Source: Salegentibacter sp. 24 (GTDB lineage: Bacteria > Bacteroidota > Bacteroidia > Flavobacteriales > Flavobacteriaceae). Taken from it: DNA of 64,000 bases. A program made the translations under genes and the position numbers. Below are positions 18,640-28,215 of this stretch, piece after piece; within the stretch, counting starts at the first letter, position 1, and every line of letters starts with the position of its first letter. The notes below the pieces were generated by a model. That model ran no database searches, was not told the origin of the DNA, and saw nothing but the letters and a program-made list of their open reading frames with translations. The stretch spans positions 1 to 64,000 of the forward strand of contig NZ_SNWE01000005.1 of assembly GCF_004362395.1 (NCBI RefSeq), written 5' to 3'.

Positions 18640-20787
18640 ATGAATTTTAAGAAAACTATAGTCTTCGCACTTTTCATACTTCTCACCTTCAATAGTTCCG
18701 CCCAGGAAGGATACGACCTCTGGCTGGATTACAAGAAAATTAATGAGCTAGAATATAAAGAAAAAGTAAGCTCCTATTTCAGTAATATAGAACTAATTGG
18801 CAACTCTTCCACAATAGCGGCTATTAGAGAAGAGCTCCAAATTGCCAAAGCAGGGTTTGAATTTAAAAACCACAAATCTGGAACCTCTAACAAATTAATA
18901 ATAGGAACTCATAATAATTTGCCGGTCTCAGTTAAAGGCGAAATTAAAACCGATTCCCTAGGGGATGAAGGCTACTCCATAATCGCACTGGAAAAGGGCG
19001 AAACACTTGTAATTACCGGAAACTCCGATATTGCTCTTTTATACGGAACTTTTGGATTATTACGTGAAATCCAACAAAGGAATAATATTTCTAATTTAGA
19101 AATTGAAGAAGAACCTAAAATCCAAAAAAGAGTATTAAATCATTGGGATAATTTAGATCGCACAGTAGAACGTGGTTACGCTGGTTTTTCCATTTGGGAC
19201 TGGCATCATTTACCCGGCCTTATAAAACCTGAATATAAAGATTATGCCAGGGCCAATGCCTCTATTGGCATTAACGGAACCGTTCTTACCAACGTAAATG
19301 CTAATTCCCTGGTATTGACTCCTCAATACATTGATAAAGTCAAAGCCCTGGCCAAGGTGTTTCGTCCTTACGGCATACAGGTTTATCTTACTGCAAGATT
19401 CTCAGCCCCTATGGAAACAGGAGATTTGGAAACAGCAGATCCTTTAAATAAAGAAGTAAGAGAGTGGTGGAAAAATAAGGCGGATGAAATTTATGCGGAA
19501 ATCCCGGATTTTGGTGGTTTCCTGGTAAAAGCAAACTCTGAAGGCCAGCCTGGTCCCAATAACTACGGTCGCTCACACGTGGATGGGGCCAATATGCTGG
19601 CAGAGGCCGTAGCACCGCATGATGGAATTATTATGTGGCGAGCCTTTGTTTATTCTGAGGATGATCCAGATGATCGGGCTAAACAGGCTTTTTCAGAATT
19701 TGTCCCTTTCGACGGTAAGTTTGCTGATAACGTACTTATTCAGGTGAAAAACGGTCCGATAGATTTTCAACCCCGGGAACCATTTCACCCTATGTTCGGT
19801 GCGATGCCGAATACTCCCCTTATGATGGAGTTTCAAATAACCCAGGAATATCTGGGTTTCAGTTCACACCTTGTTTTTCTTCCCCAACTTTTTGAAGAAA
19901 CACTTAAAGAAGATACTTATGCAAACGGTGAAAATTCTACTGTGGCTAAAATTATAGATGGCACACTTCCCAATAGAGAATTAACCGGAATGGCCGGGGT
20001 TGCAAATATTGGAACTGCAAAAAACTGGACGGGGCATCCTTTTGGCCAGGCCAATTGGTACGGCTTTGGACGACTTGCCTGGGACCCCTATATGAAAGCC
20101 AGAGAAATTGCCCGTGAATGGTTGAGACTTACTTTTTCCAATGACGAAGATTTTGTGCAACCAATGACTGATCTTTTAATTGACTCACGTGAGGCCGTGG
20201 TGAATTATATGACCCCTTTAGGATTACATCACATTATGGCTACTGGACATCACTATGGACCCGGTCCATGGGTTGACAATCTTAGCCGGCCTGAATGGAA
20301 CCCGGTTTATTATCATAATGCTGATAAGAAAGGAATTGGTTTTGATAGAACAACTTCCGGAAGTGATGCCTTATCACAATATGCTAAACCTATAGAGGAA
20401 AAATATGATTCTCCAGAAACTACGCCTGAAAAATACTTGTTATGGTTTCACCACCTTCCTTGGGATTATGAAATGAAAAACGGAAAGACCCTTTGGACAA
20501 ATTTAGCTTTGCATTACCAAATGGGCGTGGATCAGGTAAAAGAAATGTTATCTACTTGGAAAAAGATGGAGCAATATGTAAATGAACAAGAATTCGAAAA
20601 AGTCAGGATGTTACTGGAAATTCAATTAAAAGAAGCCAAATGGTGGAGAAATGCATGCTTGAGTTATTTTCAGAAATTTTCCGATATGGAATTACCTGCC
20701 GGGGTACCAGAGCCCGAACATAGCCTTGAATACTACAAATCACTGGAGTTTCCTTATGCCCCGGGCATAAGCCCCTCCTGGAACTAA
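18640..20787 (+). CDS. aguA: GH67 alpha-glucuronidase
   Basis: The 715-aa enzyme removes (4-O-methyl)-D-glucuronate from the non-reducing end of xylo-oligosaccharides. Its signal peptide is MNFKKTIVFALFILLTFNSS then AQ. Start 18640 is chosen because an upstream ATG (18583) would run through the promoter and operator. The catalytic residues align with the GH67 pattern by spacing: acid Glu301 in KANSEGQPGP, and the base pair Asp375 in VKNGPIDFQPREP and Glu403 in ITQEYLGF. It shows the family-typical GHPFGQANWYGFGRLAWDP. It is the first gene of the plus-strand GH67-SDR-uxuA-GH10-GH115 operon, 11 bp before the SDR. Confidence 0.97.
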   Translation: MNFKKTIVFALFILLTFNSSAQEGYDLWLDYKKINELEYKEKVSSYFSNIELIGNSSTIAAIREELQIAKAGFEFKNHKSGTSNKLIIGTHNNLPVSVKGEIKTDSLGDEGYSIIALEKGETLVITGNSDIALLYGTFGLLREIQQRNNISNLEIEEEPKIQKRVLNHWDNLDRTVERGYAGFSIWDWHHLPGLIKPEYKDYARANASIGINGTVLTNVNANSLVLTPQYIDKVKALAKVFRPYGIQVYLTARFSAPMETGDLETADPLNKEVREWWKNKADEIYAEIPDFGGFLVKANSEGQPGPNNYGRSHVDGANMLAEAVAPHDGIIMWRAFVYSEDDPDDRAKQAFSEFVPFDGKFADNVLIQVKNGPIDFQPREPFHPMFGAMPNTPLMMEFQITQEYLGFSSHLVFLPQLFEETLKEDTYANGENSTVAKIIDGTLPNRELTGMAGVANIGTAKNWTGHPFGQANWYGFGRLAWDPYMKAREIAREWLRLTFSNDEDFVQPMTDLLIDSREAVVNYMTPLGLHHIMATGHHYGPGPWVDNLSRPEWNPVYYHNADKKGIGFDRTTSGSDALSQYAKPIEEKYDSPETTPEKYLLWFHHLPWDYEMKNGKTLWTNLALHYQMGVDQVKEMLSTWKKMEQYVNEQEFEKVRMLLEIQLKEAKWWRNACLSYFQKFSDMELPAGVPEPEHSLEYYKSLEFPYAPGISPSWN

Positions 20788-20798
20788 AACCTATATAA

Positions 20799-21542
20799 AT
20801 GAGTAAAAGATTAACAGCGATAGTAACCGGTGCTAACGCCGGACTTGGTTTTGCAACTGCTAAAAAATTCTGTGACAATGGCATAAAAACATATGTTAAC
20901 GGAAGAAATAAAGAAAAAACCGAAAAAGCCTGTGAGGAATTAGGTGAAAATGCGATTCCGTTTATATTGGATCTCAATGACCTGGATCAAATTCCCCAGG
21001 CCATAGAAAAGATAGGAAAGCAAGCCGGACAAATAGATATCCTGGTGAACAATGCCGGAATCAATATGAAAAAAGAATTTCTTGAGGTAACCAACAATGA
21101 ATTCCAGAATATTCTGCACACCAATGTACTGGCATTGTTCGCAATTAGTCGAGAAGTAGCTAAAATTATGAAAAAGCAAAATTCAGGAAGCATTATTAAT
21201 ATAAGCTCAATGGCCGCGCAATATGGTATCCCTAAAGTTATCGCCTATTCAGCCAGCAAAACTGCGGTTGACGGGATGACCAGAGCAATGGCGGTAGATC
21301 TGGCTCAATTTGGGATTCGGGTAAACGCTGTGGCCCCTGGCTTTATTGAAACCAATATGTCCAGAAAGGCTTTGGATAACGATCCTGAAAGAAAAAACAG
21401 GGTTCTATCAAGAACACCAATGGGAAAATTAGGCCAACCATCGGATATCGCAGATGCAGTTTATTATTTCGCAACTTCAGAGTCGGCCTTTGTTACAGGA
21501 ACTATACTGCCGGTAGATGGTGGGAACTCAATAGGATTTTAG
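20799..21542 (+). CDS. SDR-family oxidoreductase, probable D-fructuronate reductase replacing UxuB
   Basis: The 247-aa classical short-chain dehydrogenase has the cofactor glycine motif TGANAGLG, NNAGIN, and the catalytic Ser (INISSMAAQYG) with Tyr150 and Lys154 in AYSASKTAVDG. The ending FVTGTILPVDGG is typical. It sits between the alpha-glucuronidase and mannonate dehydratase genes. No UxuB-type mannonate oxidoreductase (polyol dehydrogenase family) is present in the window, so it most likely reduces D-fructuronate to D-mannonate. That function is inferred from position; sequence alone shows only an SDR related to gluconate 5-dehydrogenase/KduD-type enzymes. Confidence 0.9.
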   Translation: MSKRLTAIVTGANAGLGFATAKKFCDNGIKTYVNGRNKEKTEKACEELGENAIPFILDLNDLDQIPQAIEKIGKQAGQIDILVNNAGINMKKEFLEVTNNEFQNILHTNVLALFAISREVAKIMKKQNSGSIINISSMAAQYGIPKVIAYSASKTAVDGMTRAMAVDLAQFGIRVNAVAPGFIETNMSRKALDNDPERKNRVLSRTPMGKLGQPSDIADAVYYFATSESAFVTGTILPVDGGNSIGF

Positions 21543-21543
21543 G

Positions 21544-22722
21544 ATGATCTCAATGAAACAAACTATGCGATGGTATGGTCCCAACGACGTACTATCGCTC
21601 AAAGATTTAAAACAGGCAGGTATAAGTGGGATAGTCACCGCTTTGCATGAAATCCCGGTGGGGGACATTTGGACCAAAGAAGCTATAACTGAAAGAAGAA
21701 ACCTCATTGAAAGTTTCGGTATGCAATGGAGCGTAATTGAAAGCTTACCAGTTCATGAGGATATTAAAAAAAGATCTGGAAATTATAAGGAATACATTGA
21801 AAATTATAAGAAAAGCCTCCATAATATTGGCAAGTGTGGCATTGCTGTTGTAGCGTATAATTTTATGCCCGTCCTGGATTGGGTTCGCACAGATCATTTT
21901 CACGAAAATGAAGCAGGAGCATCAGTACTTAAATATGATCCTTTGAAATTCATATATTTCGATCTGTTTTTATTAAAAAGAAAAAATGCAGAAAGGGATT
22001 ACACGAAAGAGCAGGTTCGCGCAGCTCAAGAACTGGGCAATAATCTTTCGGCTGAAGAAAAGGAGGAACTATTCAAAAGTATTCTATTAGGCCTGCCTGG
22101 TAGCACCGAAAATTTCACCCCGGAGATTATTAAAGGTCTTCTGGATTCCTACTCGCATATTACCGATAAAAAACTACGGGAAAATCTTGTTCATTTTTTG
22201 TCTGAAGTTACCCCCATAGCTGAGAGAAGTAAAATAAACCTTGCTATCCATCCGGATGACCCGCCATTTTCCGTACTGGGATTACCTCGTGTGGTAAGCA
22301 ATTACAAGGACCTGAAGTTTATCTTTAATCAGGTAAAAAGCGAGGCCAATGGTCTTTGCTACTGCACTGGTTCTTTAGGAGCCAATCCGGATAACGACCT
22401 ACTTAAGATTTACGATGAATTTGAAGGCAGAATTCATTTTTTACACTTAAGAAATGTCCAGAAGAAAGTTACCGGTGTATTTATGGAATCGGATCATTTA
22501 AACGGGGACGTACCTATGGTAGCGGTAGTGAAACGTATTGTAAATACGCTTCAAAAGCGAAAAGAAAGCATTCCTATGCGTCCCGATCACGGTTATCTAC
22601 ATACCTTGGAAGCTCATAAAAACTACTATGTCGGCTATTCCTTTATTGGAAGATTAAAAGGTCTTGCAGAATTGCGAGGACTGGAATTAGGCCTGCAGGA
22701 ATCATTTAACTTAAAACTATGA
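21544..22722 (+). CDS. uxuA: Mannonate dehydratase
   Basis: This 392-aa enzyme dehydrates D-mannonate to 2-keto-3-deoxygluconate, feeding KdgK. Family hallmarks are the start region MRWYGPNDVLSLKDLKQAG, GIVTALHEIPVG, NLAIHPDDPPFSVLGLPR, the metal-binding region GRIHFLHLRNV, and MRPDHGYLHT near the C-terminus. It starts one base after the SDR stop (a second Met three codons on is possible) and overlaps the next gene by 4 nt (ATGA), so it is translationally coupled to GH10. Confidence 0.97.
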   Translation: MISMKQTMRWYGPNDVLSLKDLKQAGISGIVTALHEIPVGDIWTKEAITERRNLIESFGMQWSVIESLPVHEDIKKRSGNYKEYIENYKKSLHNIGKCGIAVVAYNFMPVLDWVRTDHFHENEAGASVLKYDPLKFIYFDLFLLKRKNAERDYTKEQVRAAQELGNNLSAEEKEELFKSILLGLPGSTENFTPEIIKGLLDSYSHITDKKLRENLVHFLSEVTPIAERSKINLAIHPDDPPFSVLGLPRVVSNYKDLKFIFNQVKSEANGLCYCTGSLGANPDNDLLKIYDEFEGRIHFLHLRNVQKKVTGVFMESDHLNGDVPMVAVVKRIVNTLQKRKESIPMRPDHGYLHTLEAHKNYYVGYSFIGRLKGLAELRGLELGLQESFNLKL

Positions 22723-23873
22723 ATTCAATAAAATTACTTCATCAATCAGTATATATTGTGGCAATAGCAGCAATCTTTACAGGTTGTAAATCAAATACAG
22801 ATTCGGAAGAAAAACAAGGCAAGGCCCAAACAGAGGAATCTTCGGAAATGGGACTTAAAGATTATTACGCAGGTTATTTCCCAATGGGGGTCGCAGTGGC
22901 GCCAAATTCCATCAAAGGGGAATCGGCAGCCTTGATCAAAAGCGAATTCAACAGCATTACCCCGGAGAATGTGATGAAAATGGGACCCATTCATCCCGAA
23001 AAAGACAGGTATTACTGGGAAGATGCCGATGCCCTAGCCGAATTTGCAGAAAAAAACAATTTAAAAATGCGGGGCCACGCCCTGGTATGGCATCAGCAAA
23101 CCGGCGGATGGATCTTTGAAGATGAAAATGGTGAAAAAGTCAGTAAGGATGAGCTTTTGAAACGGATGAAAAACCACATAGATACGGTTGTAACCCGATA
23201 CGCAGATGATATATATGCCTGGGATGTCGTTAACGAAGCTGTTGCAGACGATTCAACTAAAGTTTACCGGGAATCAGAATGGCTCGAGATCGCAGGAAAA
23301 GATTATCTAGTCAAAGCCTTCGAATATGCCAGGGAAGCTGATCCAGATGCTAAATTGTTCTATAATGATTATAATGCCATTATTCCTGAAAAAAGGGATA
23401 GGATTATTGAACTATTAAAATACCTCCAGGAAAATGATGCCCCGATTGATGGGGTAGGAATCCAGGCTCACTGGTCTATTTACGGGCCTTCTGAAGCAGA
23501 ATTAAGGAAAGCCTTAGACCTGTATTCCGATCTGGGACTGGAGATTCAAATTACTGAACTTGACGTTTCTCTTTATCCCTGGGAAAAAGAGCGCCGAGAA
23601 CTCAAAGAAGGCGAATCAGATGAATTTACTCCTGAATTGGAGCAAAAACAAATTGAGGCCTACGATATGTTTTTTGAAGTTTTCAGAGATTATAAAGACG
23701 TAATAACCGGGGTTACCTTTTGGAATATTTCTGATAAATATTCCTGGCTGGATTCTTATCCTGTGGAGGGAAGGAAAAATTACCCCCTGTTATTTGATGA
23801 AAACTTTGAACGCAAAAAAGCCTACGAAAAAGTGGTTGACTTTGAAACCCAACCAGAAACAATAACCCCATAA
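22719..23873 (+). CDS. GH10 endo-beta-1,4-xylanase, lipoprotein
   Basis: The 384-aa endoxylanase has a lipoprotein signal (AIFTGC, Cys23) followed by a long acidic/polar linker and a single GH10 barrel (about 45-375). The acid/base is Glu173 in WDVVNEAVAD and the nucleophile Glu280 in ITELDVSL. GHALVWHQQ is the usual substrate-cleft segment. No carbohydrate-binding module is attached. It is coupled to uxuA upstream and to GH115 (2-bp gap) downstream. Its lipid anchor suggests a cell-surface or periplasmic-face role. A second GH10 lies at 62605-63759. Confidence 0.97.
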   Translation: MNSIKLLHQSVYIVAIAAIFTGCKSNTDSEEKQGKAQTEESSEMGLKDYYAGYFPMGVAVAPNSIKGESAALIKSEFNSITPENVMKMGPIHPEKDRYYWEDADALAEFAEKNNLKMRGHALVWHQQTGGWIFEDENGEKVSKDELLKRMKNHIDTVVTRYADDIYAWDVVNEAVADDSTKVYRESEWLEIAGKDYLVKAFEYAREADPDAKLFYNDYNAIIPEKRDRIIELLKYLQENDAPIDGVGIQAHWSIYGPSEAELRKALDLYSDLGLEIQITELDVSLYPWEKERRELKEGESDEFTPELEQKQIEAYDMFFEVFRDYKDVITGVTFWNISDKYSWLDSYPVEGRKNYPLLFDENFERKKAYEKVVDFETQPETITP

Positions 23874-23875
23874 GA

Positions 23876-26728
23876 ATGAAACAACAGTCAATTTTAAATT
23901 TCCGAAAATCCTGGCTTATTTTGTTGTGTTTTGGGTTCATTCAAATTACTACAGCACAAGAATCCTATATAAGCAATACCTTAGAGAATGGTTTTCCCTT
24001 GCATTCTGCCTCATTATTTTTTGATAAGGGAGATCACCAGGGGGTTCAGTTAGTAGCCAAAGACCTCCAGTCAGATCTGGAAAAAGTAACAGGGAATGAT
24101 TTTGAGCTTTCTTCACAGAAGATCCATAATAATGATTATCCTGTCATTATAGGAACAATTGGAAAGAGTGAATTGATTAATGAATTGGTTTCCAGGAATA
24201 AATTAGATGTTTCCGGCATTAAAGACAATTGGGAGAATTTTCTTATTCAGGTGGTCGAAAATCCTTATCCAGATGTAAAAAAAGCCCTTATCATTGCCGG
24301 AAGTGATAAACGCGGCACTATTTTCGGGATGTATGATCTGGCTGAGAAAATTGGGGTATCTCCCTGGCACTGGTGGGCAGATGTTCCGGTTAAAAAATCT
24401 GAAGAACTTTATGTAAAACCGGGCAGTTATTACTCAGGGACTCCTAAGGTAAAATACCGCGGAATTTTCATCAATGATGAAGAACCAGGCTTAGGAAACT
24501 GGGCCAGAGAAAAATTTGGCGGTATTAACAGCCAAATGTATGAACATGTATTTAAGCTAATCCTTCGGTTAAAAGGAAATTACCTTTGGCCTGCGATGTG
24601 GGGAAAAGCCTTTAATGAAGACGATCCAAAAAATCCAAAATTAGCCGACACTTATGGTATTGTAATGGGAACTTCTCATCACGAACCTATGATGCGGGCA
24701 CAAAAAGAATGGAGCACCCACGGGAAGGATCACGGCAATGGGGAATGGAACTATAGTACTAATCCTGAAGGATTAAGAGATTTTTGGAGATTTGGTTTTG
24801 AAAGAAATCAGGATTATGAAAATCTGGTGACCATAGGAATGCGTGGTGATGGCGACGAACCCATGGCCGAAGGCACAGCCATTGAACTACTGGAGACCAT
24901 TGTAAAAGACCAACGAGAAATAATTGAAGATGTTACTGGAAAACCGGCCAGGGAAACCCCGCAGGTTTGGGCCCTTTATAAAGAAGTTCAGGATTATTAT
25001 GACCAGGGCATGAGGGTTCCGGAAGATATCACACTGCTTCTTGCCGATGATAATTGGGGGAACATAAGAAAATTACCAGACCCAGAACAAGAGCCAAGAG
25101 AGGGCGGGTACGGTATCTATTATCATTTTGATTATGTGGGCGGTCCACGTAATTATAAATGGCTCAACACAACACAAATCGAACGTGTGTGGGAACAAAT
25201 GAACCTGGCCTATCAATATGGTGCCACAGAAATTTGGGTGGTAAATGTAGGCGATCTAAAACCCATGGAATTTCCTATTAGTTTCTTTATGGATTTCGCA
25301 TGGAATCCTGAAGCAATAGATGCCCACGAGTTGGAAGAATACGCATCGAATTGGGCTCAGAAACAATTCGGGAGTAACTATGCCCAGGAAATCGGTGATA
25401 TTTTAAGTAAATACACCAAATACAATAGTCGCAGGAAACCAGAAATGCTGAGCCCTGAAACCTATAGTTTAGTCAATTATAACGAGGCAGATAAAGTGGT
25501 AAATGATTATAATAATTTGGTAGAAAAAGCAGAGTCGATCTACAGGAAACTTCCAGAAGAATATCAAGATGCGTATTTTCAATTAGTATTGTTTCCGGTC
25601 AAAGCTTCAGCCAATTTAAATGAATTATATGTAGCTACTGCTAAAAACAGGTTATATGCTGAACAAGGCCGAGCCCTGGCAAACACTTACGCTGAAAAAG
25701 TGAAGGAATTATATAAAAGAGATGCTGACTTAACCCAAAAGTATCATGATCTGGCTGACGGCAAATGGAACCATATGATGTCTCAAACCCATATTGGATA
25801 CACATACTGGCAACAGCCCGAAAAACAAACCATGCCAGAAGTGGAAACCATTGAAGTTTCTGAAAATCCTGAAATGGGAATTGCTATTGAAGGCTCAAAA
25901 CAATCATGGCCGGCCTCGAAACAAACAGCAACTCTCCCGGAGTTTAATTCCTTAGCAGACCAAAGGTCTTACATTGAAGTTTTTAATAAGGGAAAAGGAG
26001 CTTTTAATTTTAAAGTTAAGAATAAGGATAAATGGATAAACATTTCAGAAAAATCTGGCTTAGTTGAAGGTCAGAAAAGACTTTACCTGAGTATTAACTG
26101 GAAGAAAGCTCCTAAAGGCAAAACCCTGGGAAATTTCAGCATTCATAAAGGAGAACATTCGGTAAAAATTGAAGTTCCCATTAATAATATCCCTACTGAA
26201 AATGTAAAAGGTTTTGTAGAAAGCAATAATTATATTGCAATGGAAGCTGCCCATTACAGTAAAAAAACTAAGAATGATAAGGGATGGACTTTAGTACCGA
26301 ATTTGGGAAAAACCGGAGCTACTATGACTTCATTTGCTGAAACTCCAACACGAGGGGAATTATCAAAAGACAATCCCTATCTAGCCTATGATTTTCATAA
26401 TTTGAGCACTGGGGAGATGACCATAGAATTTTTACTTTCCCCTACCCTGGATTTTCAAAATAAAGGCGGCTTAAGATTCGCCTATTCAATTGATGACAAG
26501 GAACCAAAAATCATCAACATGCATCAGGACACCGAAAATGATTGGGGCACTTCCGTTGGAAATAATATTACAAGAGTAATTTCAAAAGTACAACTCGACA
26601 AAAAAGACAACCACACCTTAAAAATCTGGGCAATCGATTCAGGTGTTGCACTTCAGAAGATCATTATAAGAAAAGGCGAAATTGGAAAATCCTATTTAGG
26701 ACCAACTGAAAGTAAATATATAAAGTGA
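23876..26728 (+). CDS. GH115 xylan alpha-1,2-glucuronidase
   Basis: This 950-aa secreted enzyme (signal FGFIQITTAQ) removes 4-O-methylglucuronate from internal positions of xylan, complementing GH67, which needs terminal substitution. GH115-specific stretches are GSDKRGTIFGMYDLAEKIG, SPWHWWADVPV, the barrel segment NYLWPAMWGKAFNEDDP, GTSHHEPMMRAQKEW, TIGMRGDGDEPMAEGT and YYHFDYVGGPRNYKW. A GH115 C-terminal beta-domain follows from about 770. It is the last intact gene of the GH67-led operon. Confidence 0.97.
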   Translation: MKQQSILNFRKSWLILLCFGFIQITTAQESYISNTLENGFPLHSASLFFDKGDHQGVQLVAKDLQSDLEKVTGNDFELSSQKIHNNDYPVIIGTIGKSELINELVSRNKLDVSGIKDNWENFLIQVVENPYPDVKKALIIAGSDKRGTIFGMYDLAEKIGVSPWHWWADVPVKKSEELYVKPGSYYSGTPKVKYRGIFINDEEPGLGNWAREKFGGINSQMYEHVFKLILRLKGNYLWPAMWGKAFNEDDPKNPKLADTYGIVMGTSHHEPMMRAQKEWSTHGKDHGNGEWNYSTNPEGLRDFWRFGFERNQDYENLVTIGMRGDGDEPMAEGTAIELLETIVKDQREIIEDVTGKPARETPQVWALYKEVQDYYDQGMRVPEDITLLLADDNWGNIRKLPDPEQEPREGGYGIYYHFDYVGGPRNYKWLNTTQIERVWEQMNLAYQYGATEIWVVNVGDLKPMEFPISFFMDFAWNPEAIDAHELEEYASNWAQKQFGSNYAQEIGDILSKYTKYNSRRKPEMLSPETYSLVNYNEADKVVNDYNNLVEKAESIYRKLPEEYQDAYFQLVLFPVKASANLNELYVATAKNRLYAEQGRALANTYAEKVKELYKRDADLTQKYHDLADGKWNHMMSQTHIGYTYWQQPEKQTMPEVETIEVSENPEMGIAIEGSKQSWPASKQTATLPEFNSLADQRSYIEVFNKGKGAFNFKVKNKDKWINISEKSGLVEGQKRLYLSINWKKAPKGKTLGNFSIHKGEHSVKIEVPINNIPTENVKGFVESNNYIAMEAAHYSKKTKNDKGWTLVPNLGKTGATMTSFAETPTRGELSKDNPYLAYDFHNLSTGEMTIEFLLSPTLDFQNKGGLRFAYSIDDKEPKIINMHQDTENDWGTSVGNNITRVISKVQLDKKDNHTLKIWAIDSGVALQKIIIRKGEIGKSYLGPTESKYIK

Positions 26729-26794
26729 AAATCTCCCAAATCCGTTTCACGTTTCAGAGGTAAATTCGCCTATCCTAATGACTCCTGACACTTT

Positions 26795-27242
26795 GTAGAC
26801 CATAGATCCAACTTGTTATGGGAGTACCCCACAGGTATTGACAGCGCGGCGGGGAAACTGTGAACCGAAGGCATTGCTTTTATAGATATTAAGCAACCTT
26901 TGGTCAACAGGGATGATTAGGAAGTTATTCCCGAAGAAAAAACAAAAATGATCTGTGGGTACCTACGGTGGAGCGCATTGATTTGATTGCTCCTGAAGGC
27001 AACTCGCTGGAAAATCATGCTAAAAAATTTTATCTCTGCTATCCGTTCCAATGAGAGTTCAAAACTTAATTGTGGGGTAGAAACGGAAAGTATTGCAGCC
27101 ATTCCTGCACATTTGGGATATATCACTTATAAAACCGAAAAAAATATAATGCAATAATGAAACCGGAACCTTTGTCGATGCCCAAGCAGATGCATTGTAA
27201 ATAGCTAATTATAAAACTGGCTGGAAATTGCCCCATATCTGA
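26795..27242 (+). pseudogene. Decayed Gfo/Idh/MocA-family oxidoreductase (C-terminal remnant)
   Basis: No open gene exists here, but stitched frames read as the C-terminus of a Gfo/Idh/MocA dehydrogenase. The frame from 26795 gives LLWEYPTG, then (after a stop) AFIDIKQPLVNRDD and EVIPEEKTKMICG. A shift then gives TYGGA. Another frame gives DLIAPEGNSLENHAK, a further shift gives NFISAIRSNESSKLNCGVET and IAAIPAHLGYITYKTEKN, and a last frame gives NETGTFVDAQADAL, a stop, and IANYKTGWKLPHI ending at 27242. At least three frameshifts and three internal stops are needed. It follows GH115 in the same direction and is probably a lost last gene of that operon. Confidence 0.72.
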
Positions 27243-27260
27243 ACTGCTTATTTTAATCAA

Positions 27261-28160
27261 TTACCAGCGAACCCCTTTTACTTTCATCTTTAAGATAAAA
27301 ATAGCTTCTTGAGCGGTGATAAATAGACTTTGGTGATTTTTGCCGCCAAAAGTGACATTTGCGGTCCAATCTTTAGGGATTGGAATATGCTTGATCTTCT
27401 TCCCCGATTTATCAAAAACCGTTACGCCATTTCCAGTAAGGTAAACATTACCCTGGCTATCTATGGTCATCCCATCTGACCCTGAATCCGTAAAAAGTTC
27501 TTTATTCGAAAGACTTCCATTAGAATTAATTTTATAGGAATAAGTTTTTCCAGCTCTAATATCGGCGATGTAGAGCTTTTTTCCATCAGGGGTACCAATA
27601 ATTCCATTAGGTTGAACCAAATCTTCAGCCGCAACACTAATATTTCCCTTTGGATCTACATAATATACGCGTTCTGCTTTAATTTCCTTTTCTGTTCGCT
27701 CCCAATAATCCCGATGGTAATAAGGATCTGTAAAATAAATTCCGCCACTTGGCGCAACCCATAAATCATTGGGACCGTTCAAGCGTTTCCCCTCGAAGGA
27801 TTCGACCAAAACCTCAACATCCTTTTTAGAATCGATTTTCCAGATCTCTGAATCTTTATCGGCAGCGGCCAGAAGATTTTCCTGGTTATCAAAATAAAGC
27901 CCGTTTGCCCGGCCTGCGTTTTCCATATATACCGAAATAGTATTCTTAGCTACCTCCCATTTATGAATTTTATTATTCGGCTGGTCGGTAAAATATACAT
28001 TCCCTTCAGGATCGGAAGCGGGACCTTCCGTAAACTCAAAATCATCTGAAATAAGTTCAGGTTTTTCCCTTTTTTCAACCAATTCTCTTTGGGTGTTACA
28101 GGAAAGAAATCCAAAACCCACAATCAGGAGCGATAAGATATTTAATTTCATAATATTCAT
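27261..28160 (-). CDS. SMP-30/gluconolactonase-family sugar lactonase, lipoprotein
   Basis: Taking the start at 28160, the 299-aa product has a lipoprotein-like signal (GFGFLSC, Cys21). An ATG at 28256 would lie inside the preceding aldo/keto reductase gene. It is a six-bladed propeller lactonase: FEWT-like opening segment DFEFTEGPASDPEGNVYFTD, NGLYFDNQENLLAA, LNGPNDLWVAPSGGIYFTDP (metal-binding Asn/Asp region), VQPNGIIGTPDGKKLYIAD and DGMTIDSQGNVYLTG. It would hydrolyse aldono- or uronolactones, and the signal places it in the periplasm or outer membrane. It is last in a three-gene minus-strand run with the AKR and GAPN genes. Confidence 0.88.
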   Translation of the reverse strand: MNIMKLNILSLLIVGFGFLSCNTQRELVEKREKPELISDDFEFTEGPASDPEGNVYFTDQPNNKIHKWEVAKNTISVYMENAGRANGLYFDNQENLLAAADKDSEIWKIDSKKDVEVLVESFEGKRLNGPNDLWVAPSGGIYFTDPYYHRDYWERTEKEIKAERVYYVDPKGNISVAAEDLVQPNGIIGTPDGKKLYIADIRAGKTYSYKINSNGSLSNKELFTDSGSDGMTIDSQGNVYLTGNGVTVFDKSGKKIKHIPIPKDWTANVTFGGKNHQSLFITAQEAIFILKMKVKGVRW

Positions 28161-28215
28161 AAAAAAGCCTTTCGCTAAAGATAGGAAAGGCTGTAAATTA
28201 ATTATAAATTTTATG

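Noticed and set aside
26630-26640. GCAATCGATTC inside GH115 resembling the LacI operator
   Set aside because: One half-site is imperfect, it lies at the 3' end of a gene far from any start, and it encodes a normal AIDSG stretch.
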